Assembly: GCA_019648995.1 (NCBI GenBank)
Contig: BLXT01003772.1
Location: 890,364-911,998 of the forward strand
DNA length: 21,635 nt
Origin: Plakobranchus ocellatus
Lineage: Eukaryota > Mollusca > Gastropoda > Plakobranchidae
Direction of reading: 5' to 3'
Position 1 is the first letter of the stretch. Each line of letters starts with the position of its first letter. This document shows positions 10,626 to 20,036 of the stretch, piece by piece. The notes below the pieces were generated by a model that made no database searches, was not told the origin of the DNA, and saw only the letters and a program-made list of their open reading frames with translations. The translations under genes were made by a program, and so were the position numbers.

Positions 10626-10813
10626 TTTTCATAGATTTACTGAGCAACAGACACTATAAACATTTATGTTTCCATTCCAACATTTATCCCACCTTACAAG
10701 AAAAAACTCAAACAATCAATGGAAATATCTTAGGAGTTAAACTATTCTTTGCCACAAAAATTGGGAGTTAATCATCCAATTTCTATAAACTGAGTTCTTA
10801 GGACCTTTGTTTA

Positions 10814-11067
10814 ATGTTTGATTTCCTTGTTTTTAATTTGAACATTGCACTTTTCCCCTATTCTGTAATGAGTCAAAAATGCCTATGTGAAGATGGCATC
10901 CAGACTGCCAAACATATCCTTCAAGAACACAAGCTCTACAAAGTAATGCAGAAAAGAATAATGTGGCCCCAATCAGAAGCTCTTATACTGGGGAATACAC
11001 AACTCACTTTTTCCTTCATTGCTGAATGGTTTAGCAATTTGATCACTTGATGAAGAAGAAGAAGAAA
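10814..11067 (+). mobile_element. LINE 3' end fragment (C-terminal CCHC tail of a non-LTR ORF2)
   Basis: The frame ending in TGA at 11050 reads ...SQKCLCEDGIQTAKHILQEH and then KLYKVMQKRIMWPQ. It matches the C-terminal tail of non-LTR retrotransposon ORF2 proteins common in molluscs and other invertebrates, where a Cys-x-Cys-x8-His-x4-Cys motif is followed by PLY and a WP motif. Here the last Cys is His. The stop is followed at once by a (GAA)n tail (11051-11067), as expected of an element's 3' end. Only the last 60 to 80 codons remain, so it is 5'-truncated. The 5' boundary is approximate and no target-site duplication was found. Not functional. Confidence 0.75.
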
Positions 11068-11883
11068 GTTTAGGAAAGATTTTCACAATAAAACAAGCCT
11101 CGCAGACAAAAAAAATAAACTAATATCTATTTTGCATTAAGTTTGTCACATAAACATGTTTTGGGAAGACTACACTAACAGAAGATTTTCTTGGAGAACT
11201 GCGCGTCAGTATCTTGAATAATCATTGCTTTTCACAAGGAAACTTAGATCTCGATCTAGCTCAGACCTTGTTTTTATTATTTTTGTAGTGAAAGGAGTGA
11301 AAAAATAAAGTATCTCTTTAAAAAGAAAACTCATCTTTGCCTTCTGATAAGTTTTCAACCGCGATATGTGGTGTGATAATAAATCTACATGAGCAGATTA
11401 ATCTCTATCATGAAAGCTCAAGAAAACCAATTAAATATTCATCTCTTAAGATGCCATGCTATAACTGTGGTGGTTACTAGTGTAAAAAAATACATAGTCT
11501 ATACCTTTCAATGCTCAGTTCTATTTCAGATTCAGTGGAAGATAGTATAAAGTATTTTAAATATTTTTCCTTTGTCTAGTATTAACAAAGTGAGATTCAG
11601 AGGTCTTTCCCGTTAGAATAGGTGCTGAAGATGCACCACCTTTAAGAAACAGAAGCCTATGCAAACCAGTCTTTAAAGTATGTGCAGATTAGCATACAAA
11701 GATTCCTACTAAAACCAAATGAAAATTCAAGACTATGCATCACTCTCAAAAAATTGTGTACAGATAATTGTCTCAGTTTTGTAACTTTCTCATTCTGTTG
11801 ATAATAGACTCAGGGAAAAAAATAACAGTGAAATATTTTGACCACTTTTTAGCACCACTTATTTTGGTAAATGATAAAAAAGA
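11068..11883. other. Intron 4, between two LINE fragments
   Basis: About 800 nt of AT-rich sequence with an AGATCTCGATCTAGCTC word near 11247. No coding signal or RNA gene seen. Confidence 0.6.
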
Positions 11884-11894
11884 GGTTAGAAATT
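11884..11894. repeat. Target-site duplication, 3' side of LINE
   Basis: GGTTAGAAATT, identical to 12810-12820. It directly abuts the (TCAA)n tail of the minus-strand LINE. Confidence 0.9.
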
Positions 11895-12809
11895 GATTGA
11901 TTGATTATCCGGCGTCGCTTCTTGAAGCGTTGGCTGCCCGCACTGCCTTCTGGACTAATTTCCTCCATTCTTCCCTTCTCTCTGTCATAGTGTAGATCTC
12001 AGTACTGTTTCTTCTTGTCCATGTTTTGATGTTGTCAAGATATGCTGCTCTTGGTCTGCCTCTGCCTCTTTTTCCCTCTAGTTTTCCTTGAATGATGTCT
12101 TTCATCAGCGTGCATTTGTTTCTACAAATGTGGCCAAAGAAGGAAAGTTTTCTCTTCCTTATTGATTCTAACAAATGTCTCCTGACTTGAAGTTCCGCAA
12201 GGATTGCCTTATCGGTTCGTTTTTCTTTCCAGCTGACTCTAAGAAGATGCCTGTAGAACCACATTTCAGCAGAGTTGATCTTCTTCTCATCTCTTTTCCT
12301 TAGAGTCCACCCTTCAGCCCCGTAAGTCATAACCGTCCAAACCAAAACATTTCACAAGTTTTATCTTAAGCTGTTTTCCTATATGTTTATCTTTCCAGAT
12401 ATTATTGAGATCTATCATTCTTTTCTTGGCCATCCCTATTCTGGTGTTAACATCTTTAGAGCAGTCAGCGGTGTCAGTTTTTATGGATCCCAGGTATTTG
12501 AAATGTTCTACACATTCTATTTCTTCATTTCCAATAGTTATGGATGCATATTGTTCTTTTCCGATGTGCATATACTTTGTTATCTTTGCATTTAGCTTCA
12601 GGCCTTTTCTTTCTCCTGCGTCGTTTAGTTCATTCATTAGAGTTGTTGCTTCTGTTTGATTGTTAGCACATATAGTTGTATCATCAGCATATCGGAGATT
12701 TGAGATTTTTCTACCTCCCACTACTATGCCATATCTTTCCATTTCGGTGTCCCTCATAATCTGTTCGGTATAGGTACTAAAGAGGTGTGGTGACAGAATG
12801 CATCCCTGT
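11895..12809 (-). mobile_element. 5'-truncated non-LTR retrotransposon (LINE)
   Basis: A 915 bp insertion flanked by perfect 11 bp duplications of GGTTAGAAATT. Read on the minus strand it starts abruptly in the reverse transcriptase domain at QGCILSPHLF. It continues through the catalytic YADD motif (NLRYADDT), then YGAEGWTLRK, FFGHICR and GKRGRGRPR, and ends SRSDAG at a stop (11905-11907). A tail of TCAA units follows directly. No endonuclease domain or ORF1 is present, so it is a dead-on-arrival copy, typical of target-primed reverse transcription. The only coding damage seen is one extra G near 12342, which shifts the frame. The clade is not assigned from this fragment. Confidence 0.93.
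11905..12808 (-). pseudogene. Reverse transcriptase pseudogene, C-terminal part, one frameshift
   Basis: The coding remains of the LINE above, in two frames: 12808 to about 12343 (palm with YADD, thumb start), then about 12345 to 11905 (thumb and C-terminal region with FFGH and RGRPR motifs). One surplus G at about 12342-12343 breaks the frame just after a KLVKCF motif; otherwise the sequence is open and without missense that I can recognise. It has no start codon of its own and is inserted antisense to no gene: it lies on the same strand as the ZNF277-like gene, inside intron 4. Confidence 0.9.
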
Positions 12810-12820
12810 GGTTAGAAATT
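12810..12820. repeat. Target-site duplication, 5' side of LINE
   Basis: GGTTAGAAATT, the second copy of the 11 bp duplication; it abuts the truncated 5' end of the element. Confidence 0.9.
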
Positions 12821-13178
12821 ACAATGTCTAAAATTCAATTTTTTCCTTGACCAAGGTTTTTGCTTCTATGGGCCAACAATTCTAATTGCATACATGCGAC
12901 AAAACCATTATTTTTTTTGGCTTCATACAAAAAATTAGCCTAGCCAGTAACAGATCCAGAAATGTTTTGCCTTAATTGGTTGTCTTTTCTTTCTTTTGAT
13001 CAGTTATACCATAGCCACAAGCACAGGCAGAGATGGCACTGAATGCTACAAGAAAGAGTAAAACCTGAGCTTTGCCAAGGATCAGGAAAAATCTCATGTA
13101 TAAACAAAAAGACTGATTGCCAAGTAAACAGCAAAAGTAGCTTCCTTGCTGTTGTGTGACACAATGACAAAAGCTTAC
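12821..13178. other. Intron 4, 5' end
   Basis: Intron sequence between the LINE insertion and exon 4. Nothing recognised. The minus-strand frame that extends from exon 4 into this region is intronic read-through. Confidence 0.65.
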
Positions 13179-13261
13179 AAGTTTTTTCCGTTGCAACTGT
13201 TCTCTAATATCTTTGTCCTCTGGAAGAGCATCACACAGTAGGTAGAATTCTTCTTTCTCTG
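13179..13261 (-). CDS. ZNF277: ZNF277-like exon 4: LLCDALPED segment
   Basis: The acceptor CTCTATTCCAG leads into CA GAG AAA (completing GCA, Ala). The donor is CTT|GTAAGC, phase 0. The 83 nt encode AEKEEFYLLCDALPEDKDIR followed by EQLQRKKL. This matches the ZNF277 stretch FLLCDVLPEDRILREELQ. It is followed by the largest intron of the gene (5069 nt as assembled), which contains two LINE fragments and the sequencing gap. Confidence 0.93.
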
Positions 13262-14320
13262 CTGGAATAGAGTGTAAGAGGTTTAAGAAACAGTTTAGCA
13301 TGCATAAAATTTTAAGATTTTTATTGCAGTAAAGTTCATCTACAGCAGCACACGCTACAGTGGGCCCATGCATGCAACAGGTGTAATTTGAATTCTTTTT
13401 TTATAAAATATAGAAATAATGCTTGAGTGTAATGGAATTTCAAATGCCTTCAATCACCTTGAACGGGACACTGTTATACTTCATTTTAGGTTTTAAATTG
13501 TGTGATAGTGTACAAAAGGACTCCAATATACACCAAGACTAATGAGAGAACAAGGGAAGAAAGATTTGGAGAACCAAAGAGGTCAGGCAGTGAAGAGAGG
13601 GAAAAAAGAAGAGTGAATAAGCAGTCATCAAATAGCTCAGCAGATGGCATCCTTTTAAGTAATGACATACATTTAAAGAGAGAAAAAAAAAAAAAAAGAA
13701 TTTTTTAAAAAAAGTGAACCCAGGTGGACGGTCAGAGGCAGGCATAGTATTTTTATTATATTGATAACTGAATAAGGTAACATGTGTATCTGTACAGCAA
13801 TTATACCTGCTTTGATATCCATAAATGTACTATAGCCTTTTTTACTTCCAAAGCTAAAACAATAGAGATTAACGCAGAGGGCAAACAAAATGAAATAAAC
13901 AAAGTCACCTTATGGATGGTATAGACAAAAATCATAGTTTAATCAGAACTTTGCTGTCAAAAAAATAGTAAGCAATTTTAGACTGAAAATAGTAATTTAA
14001 TACCATCCCTGTCATGGTTGGCAGCTCTGCCTAAAAAGATTTAACTTTAGAATTGTTTTAATAAAATGCAGCTGTAAAGTAAAAAGCTAAATTTTAAAAA
14101 TTACAAGCTAAATTAGAAGAACCCAGGCTTAGGATATACATTATCTGATCTCTGATGAGGGCTTGTGCAAAAAAAATCTTCAACTAGAAATATAAAATCA
14201 TGATGTAGAGAAGAAAAGCTGCGTTTTCATTTCAGCAAATTTTAGGTGGGTTTTGCAAAGAAATAAAATAAAGCCAAAATTCTCTCAATTTGTTAACATG
14301 AAACACAAGATTACTTATAC
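13262..14320. other. Intron 3 of the ZNF277-like gene
   Basis: 1059 nt. The part 13502-13708 is purine-rich on the plus strand (AGAGAA words, then an A run at 13681-13697) and so creates spurious Arg/Glu/Lys-rich open frames. No other feature seen. Confidence 0.65.
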
Positions 14321-14412
14321 CTTCATCTTTGACACCTGTATTAGTTACAATCTTGGAGCAAAATTCAGAAATGGGCCTTGTTTTGAGGCGCTCTTTCCAG
14401 TACCTAAGATAC
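14321..14412 (-). CDS. ZNF277: ZNF277-like exon 3: linker after finger 1
   Basis: The acceptor TTTTTTCCAG precedes G TAT CTT AGG, and the donor is GAAG|GTATAAGT. The 92 nt convert phase 2 to phase 1. The encoded stretch YLRYWKERLKTRPISEFCSK matches the conserved ZNF277 segment between fingers 1 and 2 (human has a YILYWRKRF...PITDFCS segment at this place). It has no finger of its own; this segment is one of the best family markers in the window. The open frame continues into the intron on both sides, so a naive ORF call would be too long. Confidence 0.93.
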
Positions 14413-15034
14413 CTGGAAAAAAAGAAAACAATCATAAAAATGGAGATGAAGTTGTATACATGGAATAAAAAAAAAATTAAAATAAAAAAAAATCCCTGGC
14501 TAATAGTATTTATTTCGGATAAGAATTTACAAAAAAAAAGTGATTGGTTAATACCGATTTTTTTTTTCAAATAAATTTTTTTAAATACTAAGAAGAACAG
14601 TTTTAAGAGAAAAAAGGTCTAGACAGAGATAATAAAACACTTGGGCACAGTGAAGGTGAAAGAAATTATTTCGGCATGATCATGATGTCTGGAGCCAGAT
14701 ATTTACTTGCATTTCAAGCACGGCACTCAGCAATTATATTAACTGATGAATGGAAATGATGTATAAAGAAAAAAAAGACTGCTCTTAAGAAGTATATTAG
14801 TATCTTCAGTATAAATGAATTGCAAGAGGCATTTCAAACTTTTTAAAACCATAGATAAAGCGTGAAACTGCATTCTTTGAGTTATGATGAAAACCGGATA
14901 TAGAAATGATTCCTGCCCAAGATAGAAGCTGTTAAATTTGTTTTCAAAAGTATTTAAAAGAAAGGAAAATGACCTTTAAAACTGCTTTCTTCGAAAGGTT
15001 TCAAGAAATATAAACCTCACAAATAGGGACTTAC
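14413..15034. other. Intron 2 of the ZNF277-like gene
   Basis: 622 nt, very AT-rich, from GTAAGT to TTCCAG. Nothing else seen. Confidence 0.75.
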
Positions 15035-16496
15035 ACAGCAAGATTTCCAATAAAGTTGACATCAGCAATGACAAACTTATGCTTTATCACTAAGTGAGCC
15101 AACACATCTTCTTTATTGTCAGCAGGATATGAGCAATCACAGAGGGGGCAGGGGCATGTACAGTCAGCAGCTTTCTTGGGAATTCCTTCCTCTCCATCAG
15201 ATGTGCCATCACCCTCATCCAGAGAGGTGCCAAAAGTGAGAGTTTCTAGTACAGGCTTGTCACTGGCTGGCATGCTGGTTTGTGAGGCCTGGCGTCTGAC
15301 AAGCATCTCTCGCACAGGTCTCTCTGTTGTTGTTATTTCTGTTCCAACTTTGTCCTTGCTATCTTCATTTTTAGTTTTACTGATTTCGTCAGATGCAGAG
15401 ACTGAATTTGTTCTAGTACTCTCATCCAATACTTTTTCTACTGCTTTTTCTCTGTCAGTTTTCTCAGGAACCCTATCCCCATCTCCTTTATTGACAAGGT
15501 CGTTTTGCAAACTTTTCTTAATTAAGTCCATGATGTAAGCATTGCCATTGCCTTCGCAAGGTACTGTAGCCTTTGTACTATTGCAGGTTCCAGTGGCACA
15601 AACATCACTGCTGGTTACAATAGCTGGGTCATCTAGCGCAATACTGTGTAAGCTTGCTGAACTTTGCTCAGACATAGAACCACTATTCTGTGGAGAAGGT
15701 GAACCAGGAGCTGATAAGTTTTTCATATTTGCCTCATGAGATAAACCTTTCACTGCTGCTCTCTCTGGTGTTACTTGCAAAATTTCCTTCAGAACTTCTG
15801 TGATTGGCTCAGTATTAATACCTTTTGAGGTAGCAATAGGTTCCTTTTTGCCTCTACAGTCTAATTGTGTAGAGCAACACTCTATTGCCTCACCTTGGCA
15901 AGGAAATACGGTCATTTTGGGAGAAGACAATTGCATATCAACAGAGGAGGTGGGGCTGTCAAATGTGCTTCTGTCTTCCTCATCATCAATACTTGAGGCA
16001 ATAACCAAAGCAGAGCTCGAGCTAGAGTCTTTGACTGATGCCAAAGCATCCTGCATGTCCTCTTTGTCATCTGGGCCCTTTCTTTTTCCATTGTTTAATG
16101 GGCTACTTTCTCCTTCAATCTGATTCTCAGTTTCTGCCATTTTTACCTCATTCTCTGTTACATTTGGGAAACTTTCTCTTCTTTTTTCAAACTCATTTTG
16201 CTCTTCATGATAGTTTCCCTCATCATTTCCTTTAAACTTACACACTTCTTTGTGGACATTCCCCTTTTTTATCACTACAGGATCTTTTTCTTCTTTGCTT
16301 TTATTTTTAGCTATGTCGACATCAAGATCTACAGAGCTCGATAGACCATCAGAAAGTGAGCAATCCTTTTTTTCTACAAAGTTGTTTTTAATATCCTCCA
16401 ATTCTGCAGAATGGCACTGGCTGACTTCTGGCTTTTGGCATGGTATCTTTTCAGTACCGGTGTTACTCATCTTTTGCCTGGACTCCCAATTTTGAC
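15035..16496 (-). CDS. ZNF277: ZNF277-like exon 2: long acidic/Ser-rich region and first zinc finger
   Basis: The acceptor TTTTATTTCAG lies at 16497 and the donor GCTGT|GTAAGT at 15035/15034 (phase 2). The exon has one open frame; its first internal ATG is at 16470 with A at -3. About 430 residues are rich in Ser, Glu, Asp, Lys and Thr with little hydrophobic patterning, so this part is probably disordered. No known domain is recognised there, and vertebrate ZNF277 has only some 60 residues before its first finger. The last 45 residues hold finger 1: CPLC, then His-x4-His (full-length residues 465, 468, 483, 488; C-x2-C-x14-H-x4-H), followed by HKFVIADV, a ZNF277 signature. The frame joins the next exon as GNLA-V-YLRYWK. 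Confidence 0.95.
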
Positions 16497-17634
16497 CTGA
16501 AATAAAATTGACACCCTTTTAAAAGCTAAGCTGACCTTGATTTTCAAAGGAATTTCAATTTCTCTTGGGTTACCTGTTCCCCATCCTTTGATGAACACAT
16601 ATCACTTTTATGCACTACTAGTACACTACTTATACTATTCTCAAAGCACCATTGCCACTTCTCCTACAGCACCTACTGTTGCTATTACTAGTCAGTTCTA
16701 TAAAAACAAAAAGTTTGATGTAACCGTCATGGTGGTCTAATATACAACATCATGTGACTATTTTATATCTGCTGTCCATAAGCATTATATTGTGGAAAAT
16801 CCTGATCAGTTAGGAATAATTATTTTCCCAAGGCCATATATTTACATAAAAAGATATAAACCAAACTTCTGGGACCCAAATGTTCATTATTTCCAATTAC
16901 ACTCATATATTGGATTACATTTTGTTTTGACAAAGTGGATGTATACTGTTAAAATGAGACTGGTTGTTTCAAAATGATTAATGATAAAAAAATAAAAAAA
17001 AAGATTTTGAATTATTCTTATAAGGTATTTACCAGAAAATTGAAGGAATAAATACTAATAGCATTTTTTACACAAAGAGAGCGAAATTTCTCAAATTCGA
17101 AAAAAGCTAACAGGAGGTGAGATAAGTATTGACAATCAAAGCCTAACCACTCATCCTGTTATTCAATAATATCAGCCAGTTAAATTGATATACACGTATG
17201 CAATATACTACCAGCAAACATTCCTTTTTTTAAACCAAAGGCCTATCTGCAATGTATTATTTTTGGCTTTAGATGACTCTGACATTGATTGGGCATATGA
17301 GCCACCAACTAGCAAGTGTGCACTAGAGACCTAGATTCAGATCATATAGATCTAGTGTACAAAGTCTTCCACACAAAGAAGCAAAGACGAAGTACTATAC
17401 ATATATAATTTACTATCTTTTCCAGACATTTTTGTAAGAAGTCTGTGCTTGTAAAAAAAACTTTCCGTTCTACAGTTTACATTACTTACAGGTTTTTTGT
17501 TGAATTTTTTTAAAATGTTTTCTCCATTTTTGTGACACAAAACATCCACCAACCTATTTCAAATACTTACCCTACTAGTAATAAGTTATTTTACAAAGAA
17601 TCATTAAAGACAAGGCTGTCATTAATCTCATCGC

Positions 17635-17670
17635 GGGGTGAGAATAAAAGAAAGTCTTAATTCTCACCCC
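17635..17670. repeat. Perfect 11 bp inverted repeat GGGGTGAGAAT
   Basis: GGGGTGAGAAT (17635-17645) and ATTCTCACCCC (17660-17670) pair over 11 bases with a 14 nt loop. It is the clearest member of a cluster of related motifs. Confidence 0.9.
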
Positions 17671-18370
17671 AAGTGAAAATATGGGGTAGTCATCTGAAGA
17701 TAAGAAAATTTTTTCTTCTCACCCTAAAGTGAGGATAACAAAAAAATGTTATTATTCTCACCCCTCAAAGCCAATGCGAAAAAAAATACTGCTTCTCATA
17801 TTAGCTTTAAAGAGTATTGATTAATCTTTTTTTAATGTTGATTCCTTAGAAGCATTATCCTACAGATTTCCTAGTACTACCGACTTATCCATTTCCTCAT
17901 TGAGCATTAGATCTTTTTTATGCTACACATTTATTGACAGCGTTGTTCTCTACTAGTTTAATTATGTTCTGCGTGAAATAATATTATCATTTTCCTCTAA
18001 TGACATGTCCACGATGGCCATCATATCTGTACGTTCCCAAAGATTCTTTGTATTGGTTGCCAAGACTACGTAAAATACATGTGTACTTTCAGAGCATGCA
18101 TATGATTTTTTAAGTTTATGTTGTGCTGCATTTATAAAATCAGCCTAGGCGGAATTTCTCAATCTATTTTTAGACTGCATATTAATATTTTGTCTGTTCG
18201 GTTTACATTGAACGTTTTTATACAGTAATTTCATGCAGGGGTGAGAAGTATGTAGGCCTAAGCCTCATCCCGGGGTAAGATTAAGAAAATTTAGTATTCG
18301 CAACCCTGTGTGCAAATAACGAAAAACTAGTAGTCTCTCCCAGGGATGAGAATAATCACCCCAAAAGACA
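17635..18370. repeat. Cluster of GGGGTGAGAAT-type motifs in both orientations
   Basis: Exact or close copies lie at 17635-17645 (+), 17660-17670 (-), 17716-17725 (-, TTCTCACCCT), 17728-17735 (+, partial), 17754-17764 (-), 18238-18247 (+, GGGGTGAGAA), 18264-18280 (CTCATCCCGGGGTAAG) and 18336-18362 (TCTCCCAGGGATGAGAATAA then CACCCC). Copies alternate in orientation and could form several hairpins. No protein is encoded between them. Confidence 0.7.
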
Positions 18371-18952
18371 ACGAGGCAGGGCAAAACGCCACCCCTTTCT
18401 CCTCATTAATCCCTTCTCATAGGGCCCCACATCACACAAACTATAAAATGTCAGGAAAGAAGAAACATGGTAAATTTTTATATGATTTCATGGGTTGATA
18501 ATTTCCAGATTAGGCCTACGCGTTAACCCATGCAATTGACAGGTGAATGATAAAGAAGAACTTTTAGAAGCAAATCTAATGAAAAAGGCCAGTAGGCCCC
18601 TGTAGTGGCTCCCTGCTTTTATCAGGTGGGAGGGTCTGGGCCAATTATCTGGATCGCCTCACAATGTTTCCTCACGATCAAGCCAGTATCTTGGCTTGGT
18701 GCGGAAGTTGGGTTAATGGTAAACAATTGCCATAATGTGTGTTAAATTTAGAAACGAATGCAGTGGTTTTAATTAAGATCACAAATGAATCCGTTTTGGG
18801 AATAGAGCCTAGATCTAGGCCTAATTAATCTGATCGGACAATTTGAAGTCTACATTATTTTTGCCTGCCTAGTCCGCTACTCTTCATTTCTTTAGTAACT
18901 GAAGATAGGTCTAGATCAAGATCTAGAATCCAGATTAGTAATTAGATATCTT

Positions 18953-18971
18953 GATCTAGATCTAGATCTAG
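18953..18971. repeat. GATCTA tandem repeat
   Basis: Three GATCTA units plus G, in a neighbourhood with further TCTAGATC words (18908-18925) and GCCTAGATCTAGGCC (18809-18823). Similar words occur at 5004-5035, 5120-5140 and 17330-17355, so this is a genome-wide simple motif. Confidence 0.85.
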
Positions 18972-19168
18972 TTTGCTGTGAAAGTATAGAGAGAGCCGAA
19001 AGTTCTTCATCAAAAATCATTTCACTTTGTCAGTGAAATTGGTTGATCGAGGATTAATTCTAACCTCGACTTAAAGAGCCTAGTGTGACGAAAACCTATC
19101 ATTTCGGACACTAGATGAAGGAATATAGACGTGTGATCTTAGCTGAAACGGTTAAACTATAATCTAAC

Positions 19169-19214
19169 CATCATCACTGTCGGGTTGTTGACAAATCTCA
19201 ACTGGGGTAGCCAT
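19169..19214 (-). CDS. ZNF277: ZNF277-like, probable first coding exon
   Basis: An ATG at 19214 lies in a strong start context, CAACATGGC, with A at -3 and G at +4. It opens a short frame reading MATPVEICQQPDSDD. The frame reaches a possible donor, GATG|GTTAGA, at 19169/19168, leaving phase 1. The next exon's acceptor at 16497 requires exactly phase 1, and its 26 nt before the next Met are open, so the junction would read DSDDGQNWESRQKM. The donor is only moderate (+3 T). Vertebrate ZNF277 begins with a similarly short Met-Ala leader, but the sequences are too short to align. The alternative is a noncoding first exon with translation starting at ATG 16470. RNA-seq junction reads would decide. 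Confidence 0.5.
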
Positions 19215-19599
19215 GTTGACTGTTGAATGTTACAAAACGCCAATAGGTTCTGAGAAACGAAACGAATTTGGCAATTTGATAAAATTGAGGGTGATGCTTT
19301 TGAGTCAATTTATTGTTAGGATCGGGCTACCTTATCTGAGGAAGCTCAATTGATTAGAATAATGTAGGTGTTTTATGCCGCAGGTGGAAAATTAGGATGC
19401 GTAAGCAAACGATTATTAGATTTTTTCAATACATGCGTGTATAAAATAAAAAGAGGATTGACATCACTATTATAAAGGCCTAGAGTGTCAAATTTGATTT
19501 CTGCGATTCCAATCCACAGATCTATTTACTTTTATTTCGTAGTGTTACAAAGTAGGTCACTAATACGACAAATCGAATGCATAAATGAACATCGAATAT

Positions 19600-19603
<4 letters not shown>

Positions 19604-19642
<39 letters not shown>
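19604..19642. repeat. AG dinucleotide microsatellite
   Basis: An uninterrupted AG tract of about 39 nt. The spurious RERERE and SLSLSL frames across it are repeat artefacts. Confidence 0.95.
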
Positions 19643-19643
<1 letters not shown>

Positions 19644-19720
19644 ATGGTGATGTTGACGATGATTATCGTGATATTATGAATGGTCATAATGATCATGGTC
19701 ATTAAAATAATCATGATGGC

Positions 19721-19777
<57 letters not shown>

Positions 19778-19793
19778 AATGATGATGATGATT
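19721..19793. repeat. GAT trinucleotide microsatellite
   Basis: Nineteen GAT units without interruption (19721-19777), then AAT, then four more. The poly-Ile frame on the other strand is an artefact of this repeat. A shorter GAT tract recurs at 21031-21061. Confidence 0.95.
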
Positions 19794-20008
19794 GTTATGG
19801 GCATATCTCAGATAGGTAGAGACGATTCGACTGCAACATTCAAAAAATAAAACAAAAGTCGGGAGTATGAGATTTATACAATATGAAAAAAAAAGAAGAA
19901 AAAAAAAAACGAACGAACACTAAAACAAGCGACACGAAAAATACTAAATAAATATATGTTAAGTAGTACTGCGATTTTAAATTCAAGGCGAGATTAGCCA
20001 ACAGGGCG

Positions 20009-20016
20009 TATAAATA
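20009..20016 (+). promoter_or_regulatory. Possible TATA box of a divergent transcript
   Basis: TATAAATA is followed by an initiator-like TCAGTA whose A is at 20037, 28 bp from the first T of the box. This is the classical TATA-to-initiator distance. It points away from the ZNF277-like gene. Short motifs of this kind occur by chance in AT-rich DNA. Confidence 0.3.
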
Positions 20017-20036
20017 CCGGTGAGTACAAGTGAGTC

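Larger units (their letters stand above)
16497..19168. other. Intron 1 or 5' flank of the ZNF277-like gene
   Basis: 2672 nt. It holds the GGGGTGAGAAT repeat cluster (17635-18370), a GC-richer stretch of unknown origin around 18590-18720 and GATCTA repeats (18953-18971). If exon 19169-19214 is not real, the true first exon may lie somewhere in here. Confidence 0.6.
1223..19214 (-). other. ZNF277: ZNF277-like gene, whole span visible here (3' end missing)
   Basis: This entry joins ten coding exons, read from high to low coordinate: 19214-19169, 16496-15035, 14412-14321, 13261-13179, 8109-8018, 7382-7318, 4026-3981, 3513-3381, 3021-2942 and 1322-1223. They total 2199 nt, exactly 733 codons, with no internal stop. 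Intron phases in order are 1, 2, 1, 0, 2, 1, 2, 0, 2, then 0 at the last donor. The product matches ZNF277 in finger order and in linker motifs such as KFVIADV, YLRYWK, LLCDALPED and MRKKQHRKINPKN. Four C2H2 fingers fall near residues 465-488, 581-603, 632-654 and from 715. In vertebrates ZNF277 is nuclear/cytoplasmic; it has been linked to Polycomb (BMI1) repression of INK4A/ARF and to binding of ribosomal protein uS5. Whether those roles hold here is inference. The C-terminal exon(s), about 100 residues in human, are not in the window. Confidence 0.93.
19215..20008. other. Upstream region of the ZNF277-like gene
   Basis: If the start at 19214 is right, this holds the 5' UTR and promoter. 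An inverted CCAAT box (CGCCAATAGG on the plus strand, about 19237-19246) lies just upstream. I see no convincing TATA box for the minus strand. The region also contains AG and GAT microsatellites. Confidence 0.45.

Noticed and set aside
12383-12659. Plus-strand open frames in the LINE region
   Set aside because: Antisense shadows of the reverse transcriptase pseudogene.
13502-13708. Arg/Glu/Lys-rich 68-codon plus-strand frame and its opposite-strand counterparts
   Set aside because: Created by a purine-rich stretch with an A run; no conserved motif, and it lies inside an intron.
15116-16495. Several plus-strand open frames of 65 to 140 codons opposite exon 2
   Set aside because: They are shadows of the ZNF277-like exon on the other strand and show no family resemblance.
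17635-18370. Possible CRISPR-like array
   Set aside because: The motifs alternate in orientation and have irregular spacing, and the DNA is clearly from an animal genome.
19485-19804. RERERE and poly-Ile open frames
   Set aside because: Translations of the AG and GAT microsatellites.
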